DNA of 64,000 nucleotides from Rhodocyclaceae bacterium. Lineage in GTDB: Bacteria > Pseudomonadota > Gammaproteobacteria > Burkholderiales > Rhodocyclaceae. Where the stretch lies: NCBI GenBank assembly GCA_019455325.1, contig JACFMQ010000002.1, positions 81,253 to 145,252 on the forward strand, written 5' to 3'. Numbering within the stretch: position 1 is the first letter of the stretch; every line of letters starts with the position of its first letter. The notes beneath the pieces were generated by a model. That model worked only from the letters and a program-made list of their open reading frames with translations, was not told where the DNA came from and searched no databases. Below are positions 38,261 through 45,927 of the stretch, one piece after another. The position numbers were made by a program, and so were the translations under genes.

Positions 38261-39336
38261 AACGCCTGCTGCCGCTCGCCGCGTGCGCCGGCCTCGCCGC
38301 CGGGAACGCCCTCGCCGCGCCCGACGATCCGCTCGCCAGCGCGCACATCGCCGTCTTCGCCGCCGACGACGAGCCGGCGCCGCCGCTCGCCGACGCGGTC
38401 CTCACGGTCTTTGCCGCCGAGGCGCCGATCCTGGCGGCCGACGAAGCGCCGCTCGAACTGCGCCGGGCGGGCGTCGAAAGTCTCGGCCACCTGACGCTCA
38501 CGGCCGGCTACCACCGCGAGGCGATGCGCTACGACATCGCCTCCGACATGACCGGGACGCAGACGCCGAACGTCGTCTCGGAACTCGAATGGCGGGTGCC
38601 GATGCTCGAACTGCGCCTCGACGCCGGCTGGACGCACGCCAGCGGCTTCACGCTGGCCGGCCGCTTCGCCTCGGCGCACGCGGTCGGCGGCGGCCGCGTG
38701 CGCGACTCCGACTACCTGCTCGACGACCGCGCCGGGGAATTCTCGCGCTCCCATGCCGACGCCGACGACAGCAAGGCGAACGACGCCTCGCTCGGCGCCG
38801 GCTGGCGCTTCCGGCTCGGGCCGCGCGCCGAGGTCGCGGCGCTGGCCGGCTACGCGCTCCACCGGCAGGAGTTCCGCATGCAGAACGGCCGGCAGGTCGT
38901 CAGCGCGCCGCCGATGGAGATGCCGCTCGGCCCCTTCCCCGGCCTCGACAGCCATTACTCACCGGAGTGGCGCGGCCCCTGGCTCGGCCTCGAAGGCAGC
39001 GCGCGCCTCGGCGAACGCCTGGCGCTACACGGCGCGCTCAAGTATCTCCGCCTGCGCTTGCGCGCCGAGGCCGACTGGAACCTGCGCAGCGACCGCGCCC
39101 ACCCGGTCAGCTTCCGGCAGCGCGGCGACGGCGACGGCTGGGAGGCGCGGCTAGGCGCGCGCTGGCGCCTCGCCGCGGGCCAGGAACTGAGCCTCGATTT
39201 CGCGCGGCGGCGCTTCGCCGTCGAAGACGGCAAGCGCACCGTCTTCGGCGCCGACGGCAGCAGCTTCTCGACCCGCCTGAACGAGGCGCGCACCGACGCC
39301 TGGTCGCTCGGCGTCGGCTACCGGATCTTCTATTGA
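38257..39336 (+). CDS. Outer-membrane beta-barrel protein (omptin/Pom-like)
   Basis: 359 residues. A signal peptide (cut after LAA near residue 20) and repeated amphipathic strands ending in an aromatic terminal strand (LGVGYRIFY), the signal for BAM insertion. The block LTLTAGYHREAMRYDI..., SELEWRVPMLELRLDAGW and DYLLDDRAGEFSRS resembles the Pom/omptin-like barrel family. The omptin protease residues could not be confirmed. Joined to the secretin gene by an ATGA overlap, so it should be made with the filament machine. Confidence 0.6.
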   Translation: MKRLLPLAACAGLAAGNALAAPDDPLASAHIAVFAADDEPAPPLADAVLTVFAAEAPILAADEAPLELRRAGVESLGHLTLTAGYHREAMRYDIASDMTGTQTPNVVSELEWRVPMLELRLDAGWTHASGFTLAGRFASAHAVGGGRVRDSDYLLDDRAGEFSRSHADADDSKANDASLGAGWRFRLGPRAEVAALAGYALHRQEFRMQNGRQVVSAPPMEMPLGPFPGLDSHYSPEWRGPWLGLEGSARLGERLALHGALKYLRLRLRAEADWNLRSDRAHPVSFRQRGDGDGWEARLGARWRLAAGQELSLDFARRRFAVEDGKRTVFGADGSSFSTRLNEARTDAWSLGVGYRIFY

Positions 39337-39355
39337 CGACGGAGGCGCATCGAAC

Positions 39356-41461
39356 ATGAACGCCAGACGCCCCACGGGCCGCACCTTCCTGCCCGGACTG
39401 TGCCTGCCGCTGCTGCTCGCCGCCGGGCCGGCAACGGCCGCCGACGCCGACAAGGTCCTGTCGGAAGTGCACGTCAGCAACCGGCCGGCATCCGGTCCGC
39501 GCCGCCCCTTCCTGCGCGACCAGGTGGCGCCGGTGGAGAGCTGCACCGTCGAGGAGGCGGAGCGCATCGGCGCCACCAACCTGAACGAGGCCCTCGACAA
39601 GCGTCCGGGCGTCGCCGTGCAGGTCGAATGCTCGATCTGCAACGCCCGCTTCATCTCGCTGAACAACCTGCCCGGCCGCTACACCACCCTGCTGATCGAC
39701 GGCGTGCCGCTGTTCTCCGCCGTGTCCCAGGCCTACGGGCTGGATTCGGTGGGCCTGCGCGGCCTCGAACGCATCGACCTGATGCGCGGCGCCGGCGCCT
39801 CGGGCCTGAGCCCCGACGCCCTGGCCGGCACGGTCAACCTGGTGACGCGCCGGCCGATCCGGGACGAGGGCCTGGTCGAGGTCGCCGCCGGCCGCTTCGG
39901 CCATCGCCGGCTCGACCTGCAGATGGCCCGCGCCGGCGACGCCGGCGCCGTCATCGCCAGCTATCACGGCAACCTTCACGACGCCGTGGACGGCGACGGC
40001 AACGGCGTCTCGGAATACAGCGGCCATCGCCGCCAGCTCGGCGGCCTGGGCTTCTTCGTCGACGACGCCGGCGGCTTCGCCTGGCGCGGGCGCCTCGACG
40101 CCATCGACGAGAAGCGCGGCGGCGGCGCCCTCGGCACCGACTACGACGCGATCAAGGCGAGCCGCAGCGGCAATCCCTTCGACTTCTCCCGCGGCCGCCG
40201 CGCCTCGCCCTACGCCGACGGCTGGGTGAATCCCGGCGACGGCGGCAAGCTCGCCTACGACGACGGCCGCAGCGGGCTGTCGGAGATCATCTTCACCCGG
40301 CGCCACGCCGCCTACGCGACCGGCGAAAAACGCTTGGGCGAGGCCCGCCTCGGCATCGCCGCCGGCTACGCCCGCCACGATCAGGATTCGTTCTACGAGG
40401 GCAACGTCTACAAGGCGAAGCAGAACCAGGGCTACCTGGCGGCCAGCCTGCGCGGGCCGCTCGCCGGCGGCGCGTGGACGGCGCTCGCCGACTGGCGCTA
40501 CGAGGATCTGCGCTCGCGCGCCCGCCTGCCCGACGGCACGCCGGCCGACGGCCTCGACGACTACACCTTCCGCATTCCCGGCCTCGGCCTCGGCGCCAGC
40601 TACCCGCTGCTCGGCGACCGGCTGGAAGCCGCCCTTAACCTGCGCTGGGAAGACCACAGCGTCTACGGCGCGCAGTTCGCGCCCCGCGCCAACCTGCTCT
40701 GGCGGCACGACGCGCACGCCAGCAGCCGGCTGTCCGCCGGCAAGGGCTACCGCGCGCCGACCAGCTATTTCGAGCAGGACCACGGCATCCTCGACACCCT
40801 CCTGATCCGGAACGAAACCCGCGGCGTCGAGGAATCGCGCAACCTGATGTACACCTTCGACTGGCAGGACGGCGACTGGAAGCTCCTCGGCAACGCCCAC
40901 TACACGCGGCTGGAGAGGCTGGCCTGGCTCGACGTCGGCGCCGCCGAATCGGTGCTGCGCAGCGCCGAGCGGCCGGTGCGGGTGAGGGGCGCCGACCTGC
41001 AGATCGGCTACCAGGTGAGCACGCCGCTGGCCGTCGGCCTGGGCCTGGAACGGGTGCGCTACGACTTCCCGGTCGGCACCCTGGCCTTCGCCCGCCCGGA
41101 CCGCCGGGCCTACCTCACCCTCGACTGGGACGGCGGCGGCTGGAACGTCTTCCTGCGCGGCACCTGGACCGGCGCCCAGGACCTGGCGAAGTTCTACTAC
41201 CGCGACGGCGCCCGCCACAACCTCGACGGCAGCCCCAAGCCGCGGCGCAGCCCGGCCTTCTGGACCTGGGACCTGCGCGCCCAGTACGCCATCGACGAAC
41301 GCTGGGCGGTGTTCCTCGGCGCCGACAACCTCACCGACTACCGCCAGACCGACCACGACGGCTACCTGTGGATCGACGACGCCGGCACCATCGACGTCAC
41401 CCAGATCTGGGGGCCGAACCGGGGACGCTTCGTCTACGGCGGCGTCCGCTTCGAATTCTGA
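39356..41461 (+). CDS. TonB-dependent outer-membrane receptor
   Basis: 701 residues. A signal peptide, a plug domain (LNEALDKRPGVAVQV..., LLIDGVPLFSAV, GLERIDLMRGAGASGLSPDALAGTVNLVTRRP), then a 22-strand-type barrel ending RFVYGGVRFEF. The plug has a cysteine pair (ECSICNA) just before the RYTTLLIDG strand, a feature shared by a subgroup of metal or cobalamin receptors; the ligand cannot be read from sequence. The FTR1 permease gene 7 kb downstream and the HemP-like gene upstream make iron or haem a reasonable guess. It follows the filament genes on the same strand, 19 bp after the barrel gene. Confidence 0.88.
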   Translation: MNARRPTGRTFLPGLCLPLLLAAGPATAADADKVLSEVHVSNRPASGPRRPFLRDQVAPVESCTVEEAERIGATNLNEALDKRPGVAVQVECSICNARFISLNNLPGRYTTLLIDGVPLFSAVSQAYGLDSVGLRGLERIDLMRGAGASGLSPDALAGTVNLVTRRPIRDEGLVEVAAGRFGHRRLDLQMARAGDAGAVIASYHGNLHDAVDGDGNGVSEYSGHRRQLGGLGFFVDDAGGFAWRGRLDAIDEKRGGGALGTDYDAIKASRSGNPFDFSRGRRASPYADGWVNPGDGGKLAYDDGRSGLSEIIFTRRHAAYATGEKRLGEARLGIAAGYARHDQDSFYEGNVYKAKQNQGYLAASLRGPLAGGAWTALADWRYEDLRSRARLPDGTPADGLDDYTFRIPGLGLGASYPLLGDRLEAALNLRWEDHSVYGAQFAPRANLLWRHDAHASSRLSAGKGYRAPTSYFEQDHGILDTLLIRNETRGVEESRNLMYTFDWQDGDWKLLGNAHYTRLERLAWLDVGAAESVLRSAERPVRVRGADLQIGYQVSTPLAVGLGLERVRYDFPVGTLAFARPDRRAYLTLDWDGGGWNVFLRGTWTGAQDLAKFYYRDGARHNLDGSPKPRRSPAFWTWDLRAQYAIDERWAVFLGADNLTDYRQTDHDGYLWIDDAGTIDVTQIWGPNRGRFVYGGVRFEF

Positions 41462-41487
41462 ATTCTGATCGCGCTCCGGAGAACGCC

Positions 41488-42435
41488 ATGAACCTTTCCC
41501 TCGCCTCCATCCCCCGGCCGGCAGCGGCCGACGAACGCCTGCGCGCCGCCTGCGTCGCCGTCGACGGCATCCTGCTCGGCAAGCCCGAGGCCGTGCGCCT
41601 GGCCTTCGCCTGCCTGGTCGCCGGCGGCCATCTGCTGCTCGAAGACCTGCCCGGCATGGGCAAGACCGTGCTCGCGCACGCGCTGGCGCGCAGCGTCGGG
41701 CTGGCCTTCAACCGCGTGCAGTTCACCAGCGACATGCTGCCCGGCGACCTCACCGGCGCGGCGGTGTTCGACCGCGACCAGGGCAAGTTCGTCTTCCACC
41801 CCGGCCCGATCTTCACACAGGTGCTGCTCGCCGACGAGATCAACCGCGCCTCGCCGAAGACGCAGTCGGCGCTGCTCGAAGCCATGGAGGAACGGCAGGT
41901 GAGCAGCGACGGCGACAGCCGGCCGCTGCCGCGGCCCTTCTTCGTCATCGCCACGCAGAATCCGGTGGACCAGTTGTCGACGAACCCGCTGCCCGAGGCG
42001 CAGCTCGACCGCTTTCTGATGCGCCTCTCGCTCGGCTATCCGGACGCGGCGGCCGAGATCGAGATGCTGCGCGGCGAGGACCGGCGCGAACTGCTCGAAC
42101 GCCTGCCGGCGGCGATCGACGCCGAAACGCTCGCCGCTCTGCAGGCGCAGGCGCGCGCCGTGCATGCCTCGGACGCGCTACTCGCCTACGTGCGCGCGCT
42201 GGCCGAGCACACGCGCCTCGCCGCCGGCCTGCGCTACGGTCTGTCGCCGCGCGGCGCGCTGGCGCTGCTCGCCGCCGGCCGCGCCTGGGCGCTGTTCGCC
42301 GGCCGCGACCACGTGCTGCCGGCGGACGTCCAGGCGGTGTTCCCGGCGGTGGCCATCCACCGGCTCGGCCTGGGCGACACGCGCGACGCGGAGCGCGCGG
42401 CCGGGCAGATACTCGCTGCGGTGCCGCTGCCATGA
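41488..42435 (+). CDS. MoxR-family AAA+ ATPase
   Basis: 315 residues. Walker A GMGKT in EDLPGMGKT, Walker B LLADEINRA, sensor ATQNPVDQ and the arginine-finger region LDRFLMRLSLGYP, then the AAA lid domain. MoxR ATPases act as chaperones for metal-centre or complex assembly, usually beside DUF58 and TgpA-type transglutaminase genes. Here those partners are 2.5 kb further on, after a cytochrome module, so the usual trio is split. ATG 41488 has CGGAG about 8 nt upstream. Confidence 0.92.
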   Translation: MNLSLASIPRPAAADERLRAACVAVDGILLGKPEAVRLAFACLVAGGHLLLEDLPGMGKTVLAHALARSVGLAFNRVQFTSDMLPGDLTGAAVFDRDQGKFVFHPGPIFTQVLLADEINRASPKTQSALLEAMEERQVSSDGDSRPLPRPFFVIATQNPVDQLSTNPLPEAQLDRFLMRLSLGYPDAAAEIEMLRGEDRRELLERLPAAIDAETLAALQAQARAVHASDALLAYVRALAEHTRLAAGLRYGLSPRGALALLAAGRAWALFAGRDHVLPADVQAVFPAVAIHRLGLGDTRDAERAAGQILAAVPLP

Positions 42436-42470
42436 GCGCCCACGCACGGCCGCCCGAAGGGGGCGCTCAC

Positions 42471-42501
42471 CCTCCCTCGGGGAGGATGTCGCATAGCGAC
42501 A
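42471..42501 (+). promoter_or_regulatory. Paired hairpins ahead of the cytochrome b gene
   Basis: CCTCC/GGAGG (42471-42485) and TGTCGC/GCGACA with an ATA loop (42487-42501) lie between moxR and the cytochrome b start. The last base of the second stem is the first base of the AGGAGG ribosome-binding site, so folding could limit access to it. The arrangement looks like a repetitive extragenic motif, but no second copy is in the window. Confidence 0.4.
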
Positions 42502-42514
42502 GGAGGGCAGTTCA

Positions 42515-43051
42515 ATGAACGCCCCGGACATGAATCATGCGACGCGGGACGCCGCGCTGCTCGACTGGCGCACGCACGACACCACCCGCCACCTGCTCTT
42601 CGCCTTCCTCGGCGCCTTCGCCGGCGCGCTCGTCACCGGCGTGCTGCTCTGGCTCGACGTCGGCCACGCCCACCTGACGCAGGTGCTGATCGTCGCGCAC
42701 CTGGCGGCGGGCGTGCTCGCGCTCGCCTTCTTCGTGCCCTTCGTGGTCGTGCACTGGCGCGACGGCAAGGAGCCGCTGGTCCATCTCGTGCTGCCCTTGC
42801 GGCTGCTCGCCGAATGGCGCTGGGACGTACTCGCGCGCCGCCGCCTGATCGGCCACGCGCTGATGTGGTCGCTGGCGCTGCTGATCGTCAGCGGCTGCGT
42901 CATCGCCGCACCGGCGCTGCTGTACCTCGCCGGCTATCCGCTCACCCTGCCCTACGGCGCCCACGTCTGGCTGCTCGACGCGCATCGCTGGCTGACGCCG
43001 CTGCCGCTGGTCGCGCTGGCCGCGCATTTCCCCATGGAGGAACGATCATGA
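42515..43051 (+). CDS. Cytochrome b561-like membrane protein
   Basis: 178 residues with four transmembrane helices. Candidate haem ligands: His in IVAHLAAG and VVVHW (helix 2), RLIGHALMW (helix 3), and His-x13-His in AHRWLTPLPLVALAAH (helix 4). Two b haems would fit, as in cytochrome b561-type subunits that pass electrons between quinone and periplasmic cytochromes c. The stop overlaps the start of the pentaheme cytochrome gene, so the two probably form one electron-transfer unit. AGGAGG at 42501-42506. Confidence 0.65.
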   Translation: MNAPDMNHATRDAALLDWRTHDTTRHLLFAFLGAFAGALVTGVLLWLDVGHAHLTQVLIVAHLAAGVLALAFFVPFVVVHWRDGKEPLVHLVLPLRLLAEWRWDVLARRRLIGHALMWSLALLIVSGCVIAAPALLYLAGYPLTLPYGAHVWLLDAHRWLTPLPLVALAAHFPMEERS

Positions 43052-44649
43052 GATTCGTCGGTCTGGCGGCGACCTGGCGCCGCCTGCTCTACGCGGTCGC
43101 CGCGGCCTGCCTCGGCATCGCCGCCGCCGCCCTGCTCCTGCCGCCGCCGGACGACCTGCGCGTCGACGTGGCGCGCGACATGCCGTTCTATTCGCTGCCG
43201 TTCGGCGCCAACCCCTTCGCGCCCGCGGAGCTGCGCACGCCGGACGGCACGCTGGTGAACTGGCGCAGCGTGCCCTCGTCGCGCTCCTGCGGCGAGTGCC
43301 ACCTGCGCGAGTTCATGGAGTGGAACGCCTCGATGCACGCCATCTCCGACCGGGACATCATCTACGACAGCACGGTGCTGGAAAACACCACCGCGTCGCG
43401 CGCCGCCGCCGTGCACGGCACGGAGAAGGGCCGCTGGTGCGAGGGCTGCCACAACCCGCTCGGCGTGCTGACCGGCTTCGTCTCGCCGGTGACCAGCGTG
43501 CAGGAGACCGAGGCGCTCGAAGAAGGCGTGTCCTGCGTCGTCTGCCACACGGCCACGCACGCCGTGCCGCTGGCCGGCAACGGCGCGTTCACCTCGCACC
43601 TCAACGGGCTCTTCCGCCACCTGCATCCGGCCGTGATCATGGCCGCGCCGTCGCGCCACGCGCGCGACATGCAGGCGCGCCGCGACGTGCCGCTGATGGG
43701 CAGCAGCGACCTGTGCGGCGCCTGCCACACCGAGATCCGCCCGACCGCGGTGGCCGGCGAGGAGCCGATGAACTTCCAGGACACCTACGACGAATGGCGG
43801 CGCTCGCCGTGGGCGCAGGCCGGCGTGCAGTGCCAGGACTGCCACATGGCGCGCGAGCCGGCCGCCTACATCGCCGCGCTGCAACGCGGCGAGCGGCCGG
43901 CGCGGCAGGTGTCGCACCGCATGCCGGGCAACAACTACCTGCTCTCCAACCCGGCGCTCGGCGGCCTCACCACCCTGCTGCGCGGCGGCTCGCCGACCGG
44001 CGTCAACCGCCTGTTCGACCGCAAGACCTGGGAGGCCGAGCTCGGCACCACGCACCGGCAGGCGACGGAGCTGCTGCGCGCGGCCGCCGAACTGCGCGTC
44101 GCCGCCGGGCACGACGGCGCGGGACGGCTCGTCGTCGAAGCGACGGTGAAGAACGCCGGCGCCGGCCACGCGCTGCCCACCGGCCCGCTCGACCAGCGCT
44201 ACATGTGGCTGGAAGTCGAGGTCGTCGACGCGGCCGGCCGCACGCTGTTCCACCGCGGCGCCTTCGACGGGAAGACCGGCGTCACCGACCCGCAGGCCAC
44301 GGCCTGGGTCAAGCTGCTGACCGACGCCGCCGGCGAACTCGACCTGCGCCACATCCTCTTCGACTCCGACCGGCTCGCCTATCCGCGCAAGCCGATCCCG
44401 GCCGGCGCCGAGGACCGGGTCGCCTACGCCGTCCCGCTGCCCGCGGACGCGGCCGGGCCGTGGCAGGTCCGGGTGCGGCTGTGGTATCGCCTGGCCTTCC
44501 AGGAAATCCTGCAGAACATCGACCGCCAGGGCCTGGGCAACACGGCGGGCGTCATCATCCCGCCGCTGCTGATGCAGGAAACGACGGCGACGGTGCCGTC
44601 CGGGCGCGTGCAGGCGGCCGCGCCGTCCGGGCAGGAGGAGACATCATGA
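43048..44649 (+). CDS. Pentaheme c-type cytochrome, membrane-anchored
   Basis: 533 residues. An N-terminal anchor (residues 12-31) and five CXXCH motifs: CGECH 81-85, CEGCH 131-135, CVVCH 163-167, CGACH 223-227 and CQDCH 262-266. After the haem region come about 265 residues without haem motifs (RLVVEATVKNAGAGHALPTGPLDQRYMWLEVEV), a beta-rich domain with a conserved GHALPTG seen in cytochrome c554-type and related multihaem proteins. Probably faces the periplasm and takes electrons from the adjoining cytochrome b. Substrate unknown. Confidence 0.85.
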   Translation: MRFVGLAATWRRLLYAVAAACLGIAAAALLLPPPDDLRVDVARDMPFYSLPFGANPFAPAELRTPDGTLVNWRSVPSSRSCGECHLREFMEWNASMHAISDRDIIYDSTVLENTTASRAAAVHGTEKGRWCEGCHNPLGVLTGFVSPVTSVQETEALEEGVSCVVCHTATHAVPLAGNGAFTSHLNGLFRHLHPAVIMAAPSRHARDMQARRDVPLMGSSDLCGACHTEIRPTAVAGEEPMNFQDTYDEWRRSPWAQAGVQCQDCHMAREPAAYIAALQRGERPARQVSHRMPGNNYLLSNPALGGLTTLLRGGSPTGVNRLFDRKTWEAELGTTHRQATELLRAAAELRVAAGHDGAGRLVVEATVKNAGAGHALPTGPLDQRYMWLEVEVVDAAGRTLFHRGAFDGKTGVTDPQATAWVKLLTDAAGELDLRHILFDSDRLAYPRKPIPAGAEDRVAYAVPLPADAAGPWQVRVRLWYRLAFQEILQNIDRQGLGNTAGVIIPPLLMQETTATVPSGRVQAAAPSGQEETS

Positions 44650-45011
44650 AGAATCCGCCCTCGTTGCTCGAAGGCGTCGCCTGGCTGCTGCCGCTGGCCG
44701 CAGCCGGTGCGCTGGCGTTCACGATCCACGCCAACCGCACCACGGACGAGATGCGCGCCCTCGCACGCGCGCGCGACGACCTGCGCACCATCCGCAGCGC
44801 GCTCATCCTGTCGGAAGGGCGGCTGCCCGACACGCTGGCCGCGCTGGTCGCCGACGGCCGGCTGCCGCATCTGCCGGACGATCCCTGGGGCCGGCCCTAC
44901 CGCTACCGCTACCCCGGCGCGTCGCACACCTACGATCTCTTCTCCACTGGCCCGGACGGCGAGGAGAGCGCCGACGACGTCGTCATCTGGAACCTCTATG
45001 GCGGCCGCTGA
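44646..45011 (+). CDS. GspG-like protein lacking a prepilin signal
   Basis: 121 residues. The C-terminal half (DPWGRPYRYRYPG...YDLFSTGPDGEES) is the calcium-binding end of major pseudopilin GspG. The N-terminus instead has LLEGVAWLLPLAAAGALAFTIHANR, an ordinary uncleaved signal anchor with no G/FTxxE site. It therefore looks like a pseudopilin head domain tethered to the inner membrane and not a filament subunit. Tight ATGA overlap with the cytochrome gene, and a 14-bp overlap with DUF58. Confidence 0.65.
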   Translation: MKNPPSLLEGVAWLLPLAAAGALAFTIHANRTTDEMRALARARDDLRTIRSALILSEGRLPDTLAALVADGRLPHLPDDPWGRPYRYRYPGASHTYDLFSTGPDGEESADDVVIWNLYGGR

Positions 45012-45927
45012 CGCGCGCCCCGCGCTGCGGCCCACGGCGGCCGGCCTGTTCTGGCTGGCGGCCGTGCCCGCCCTGCTGGCGACGGCGATCAACTACGGCA
45101 ACAACCTGCTGTTCGCGCTCGCCTTCCTGATGTTCGCCGTCTGGGCGCAGGCGGCCTGGGCATGCCGGCGCAACCTCGTTGACCTCTCCTGCCGCGTGCT
45201 GCCGCCGGCGCCGGCCTTCGCCGGCGCGGCGCTGACCGTGGCGGCGAGCGTGGACGCGGGCGGCCGGCCGCGCCGGCAGCTCGCCCTTGCCTGCGGCGCG
45301 CGGTCCGCACGCGGCGGCGCGGCGATCGCCGGAGGCACCGCCGGCCAAGGGACGACGACCGGCGCCGCCGTCGACGCGGGCGCGGCAACGACGACGCTGC
45401 AGGTCGACGTCCCGGCCGGCCGGCGCGGCCGGCAGCCGCTCGCACCGCTCAGCCTGGTCTCGGCCTGGCCGCTCGGCCTGTGGCGCTGCCGTCTGCCGCT
45501 GCCGGCACAGGCGGCGCTCGTCTGGCCAGCGCCGGCGGGCAACCCGGCGCTGCCGGGCGCGGCGCCCAATCCCGCGCACCGCCGCACCGCCAGCGCCGAC
45601 TTCCAGGGCCTGCGCGCCTACGCGCCGGGCGACCCGCCGCGCCGCATCAACTGGCGCGCCTACGCGCGCCGCGAGGAGTTGGCGGTGAACGATTTCGACG
45701 GCGGCGAGGGCGGCCGCGCGCTGTGGCTGGACATCGCCCACTGCGCCGGCGACCTCGAAGCGCGCCTCGCGCAACTGGCCGCCCGGGTGCTGGCCGCCGA
45801 ACACGCCGGCCGCGAATACGGCCTGCGCCTGGGCGCCGCCGCCGGCGTGCCGCCCGGCCTCGGCCGCGCGCAGCGCGAAGCCTGCCTGCGGCGGCTGGCG
45901 CTCTACGGCGCGGAGGACGCGGCATGA
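44998..45927 (+). CDS. DUF58-domain membrane protein
   Basis: 309 residues. Two N-terminal transmembrane helices (PTAAGLFWLAAVPALLATAI, LLFALAFLMFAVWAQAAW), then a DUF58 core with YAPGDPPRRINWRAYARREELAVNDF, matching the GDxxRxIxWxxxAR signature. The vWA-like end is shorter than usual. DUF58 proteins work with MoxR ATPases and TgpA-type proteins in cell-envelope processes not defined in detail. The stop overlaps the next gene's ATG. Confidence 0.85.
   Translation: MAAADARPALRPTAAGLFWLAAVPALLATAINYGNNLLFALAFLMFAVWAQAAWACRRNLVDLSCRVLPPAPAFAGAALTVAASVDAGGRPRRQLALACGARSARGGAAIAGGTAGQGTTTGAAVDAGAATTTLQVDVPAGRRGRQPLAPLSLVSAWPLGLWRCRLPLPAQAALVWPAPAGNPALPGAAPNPAHRRTASADFQGLRAYAPGDPPRRINWRAYARREELAVNDFDGGEGGRALWLDIAHCAGDLEARLAQLAARVLAAEHAGREYGLRLGAAAGVPPGLGRAQREACLRRLALYGAEDAA

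Noticed and set aside
44646-45011. Ordinary GspG pseudopilin
   Set aside because: The prepilin peptidase site is absent, so it is described as a GspG-like head on a signal anchor.
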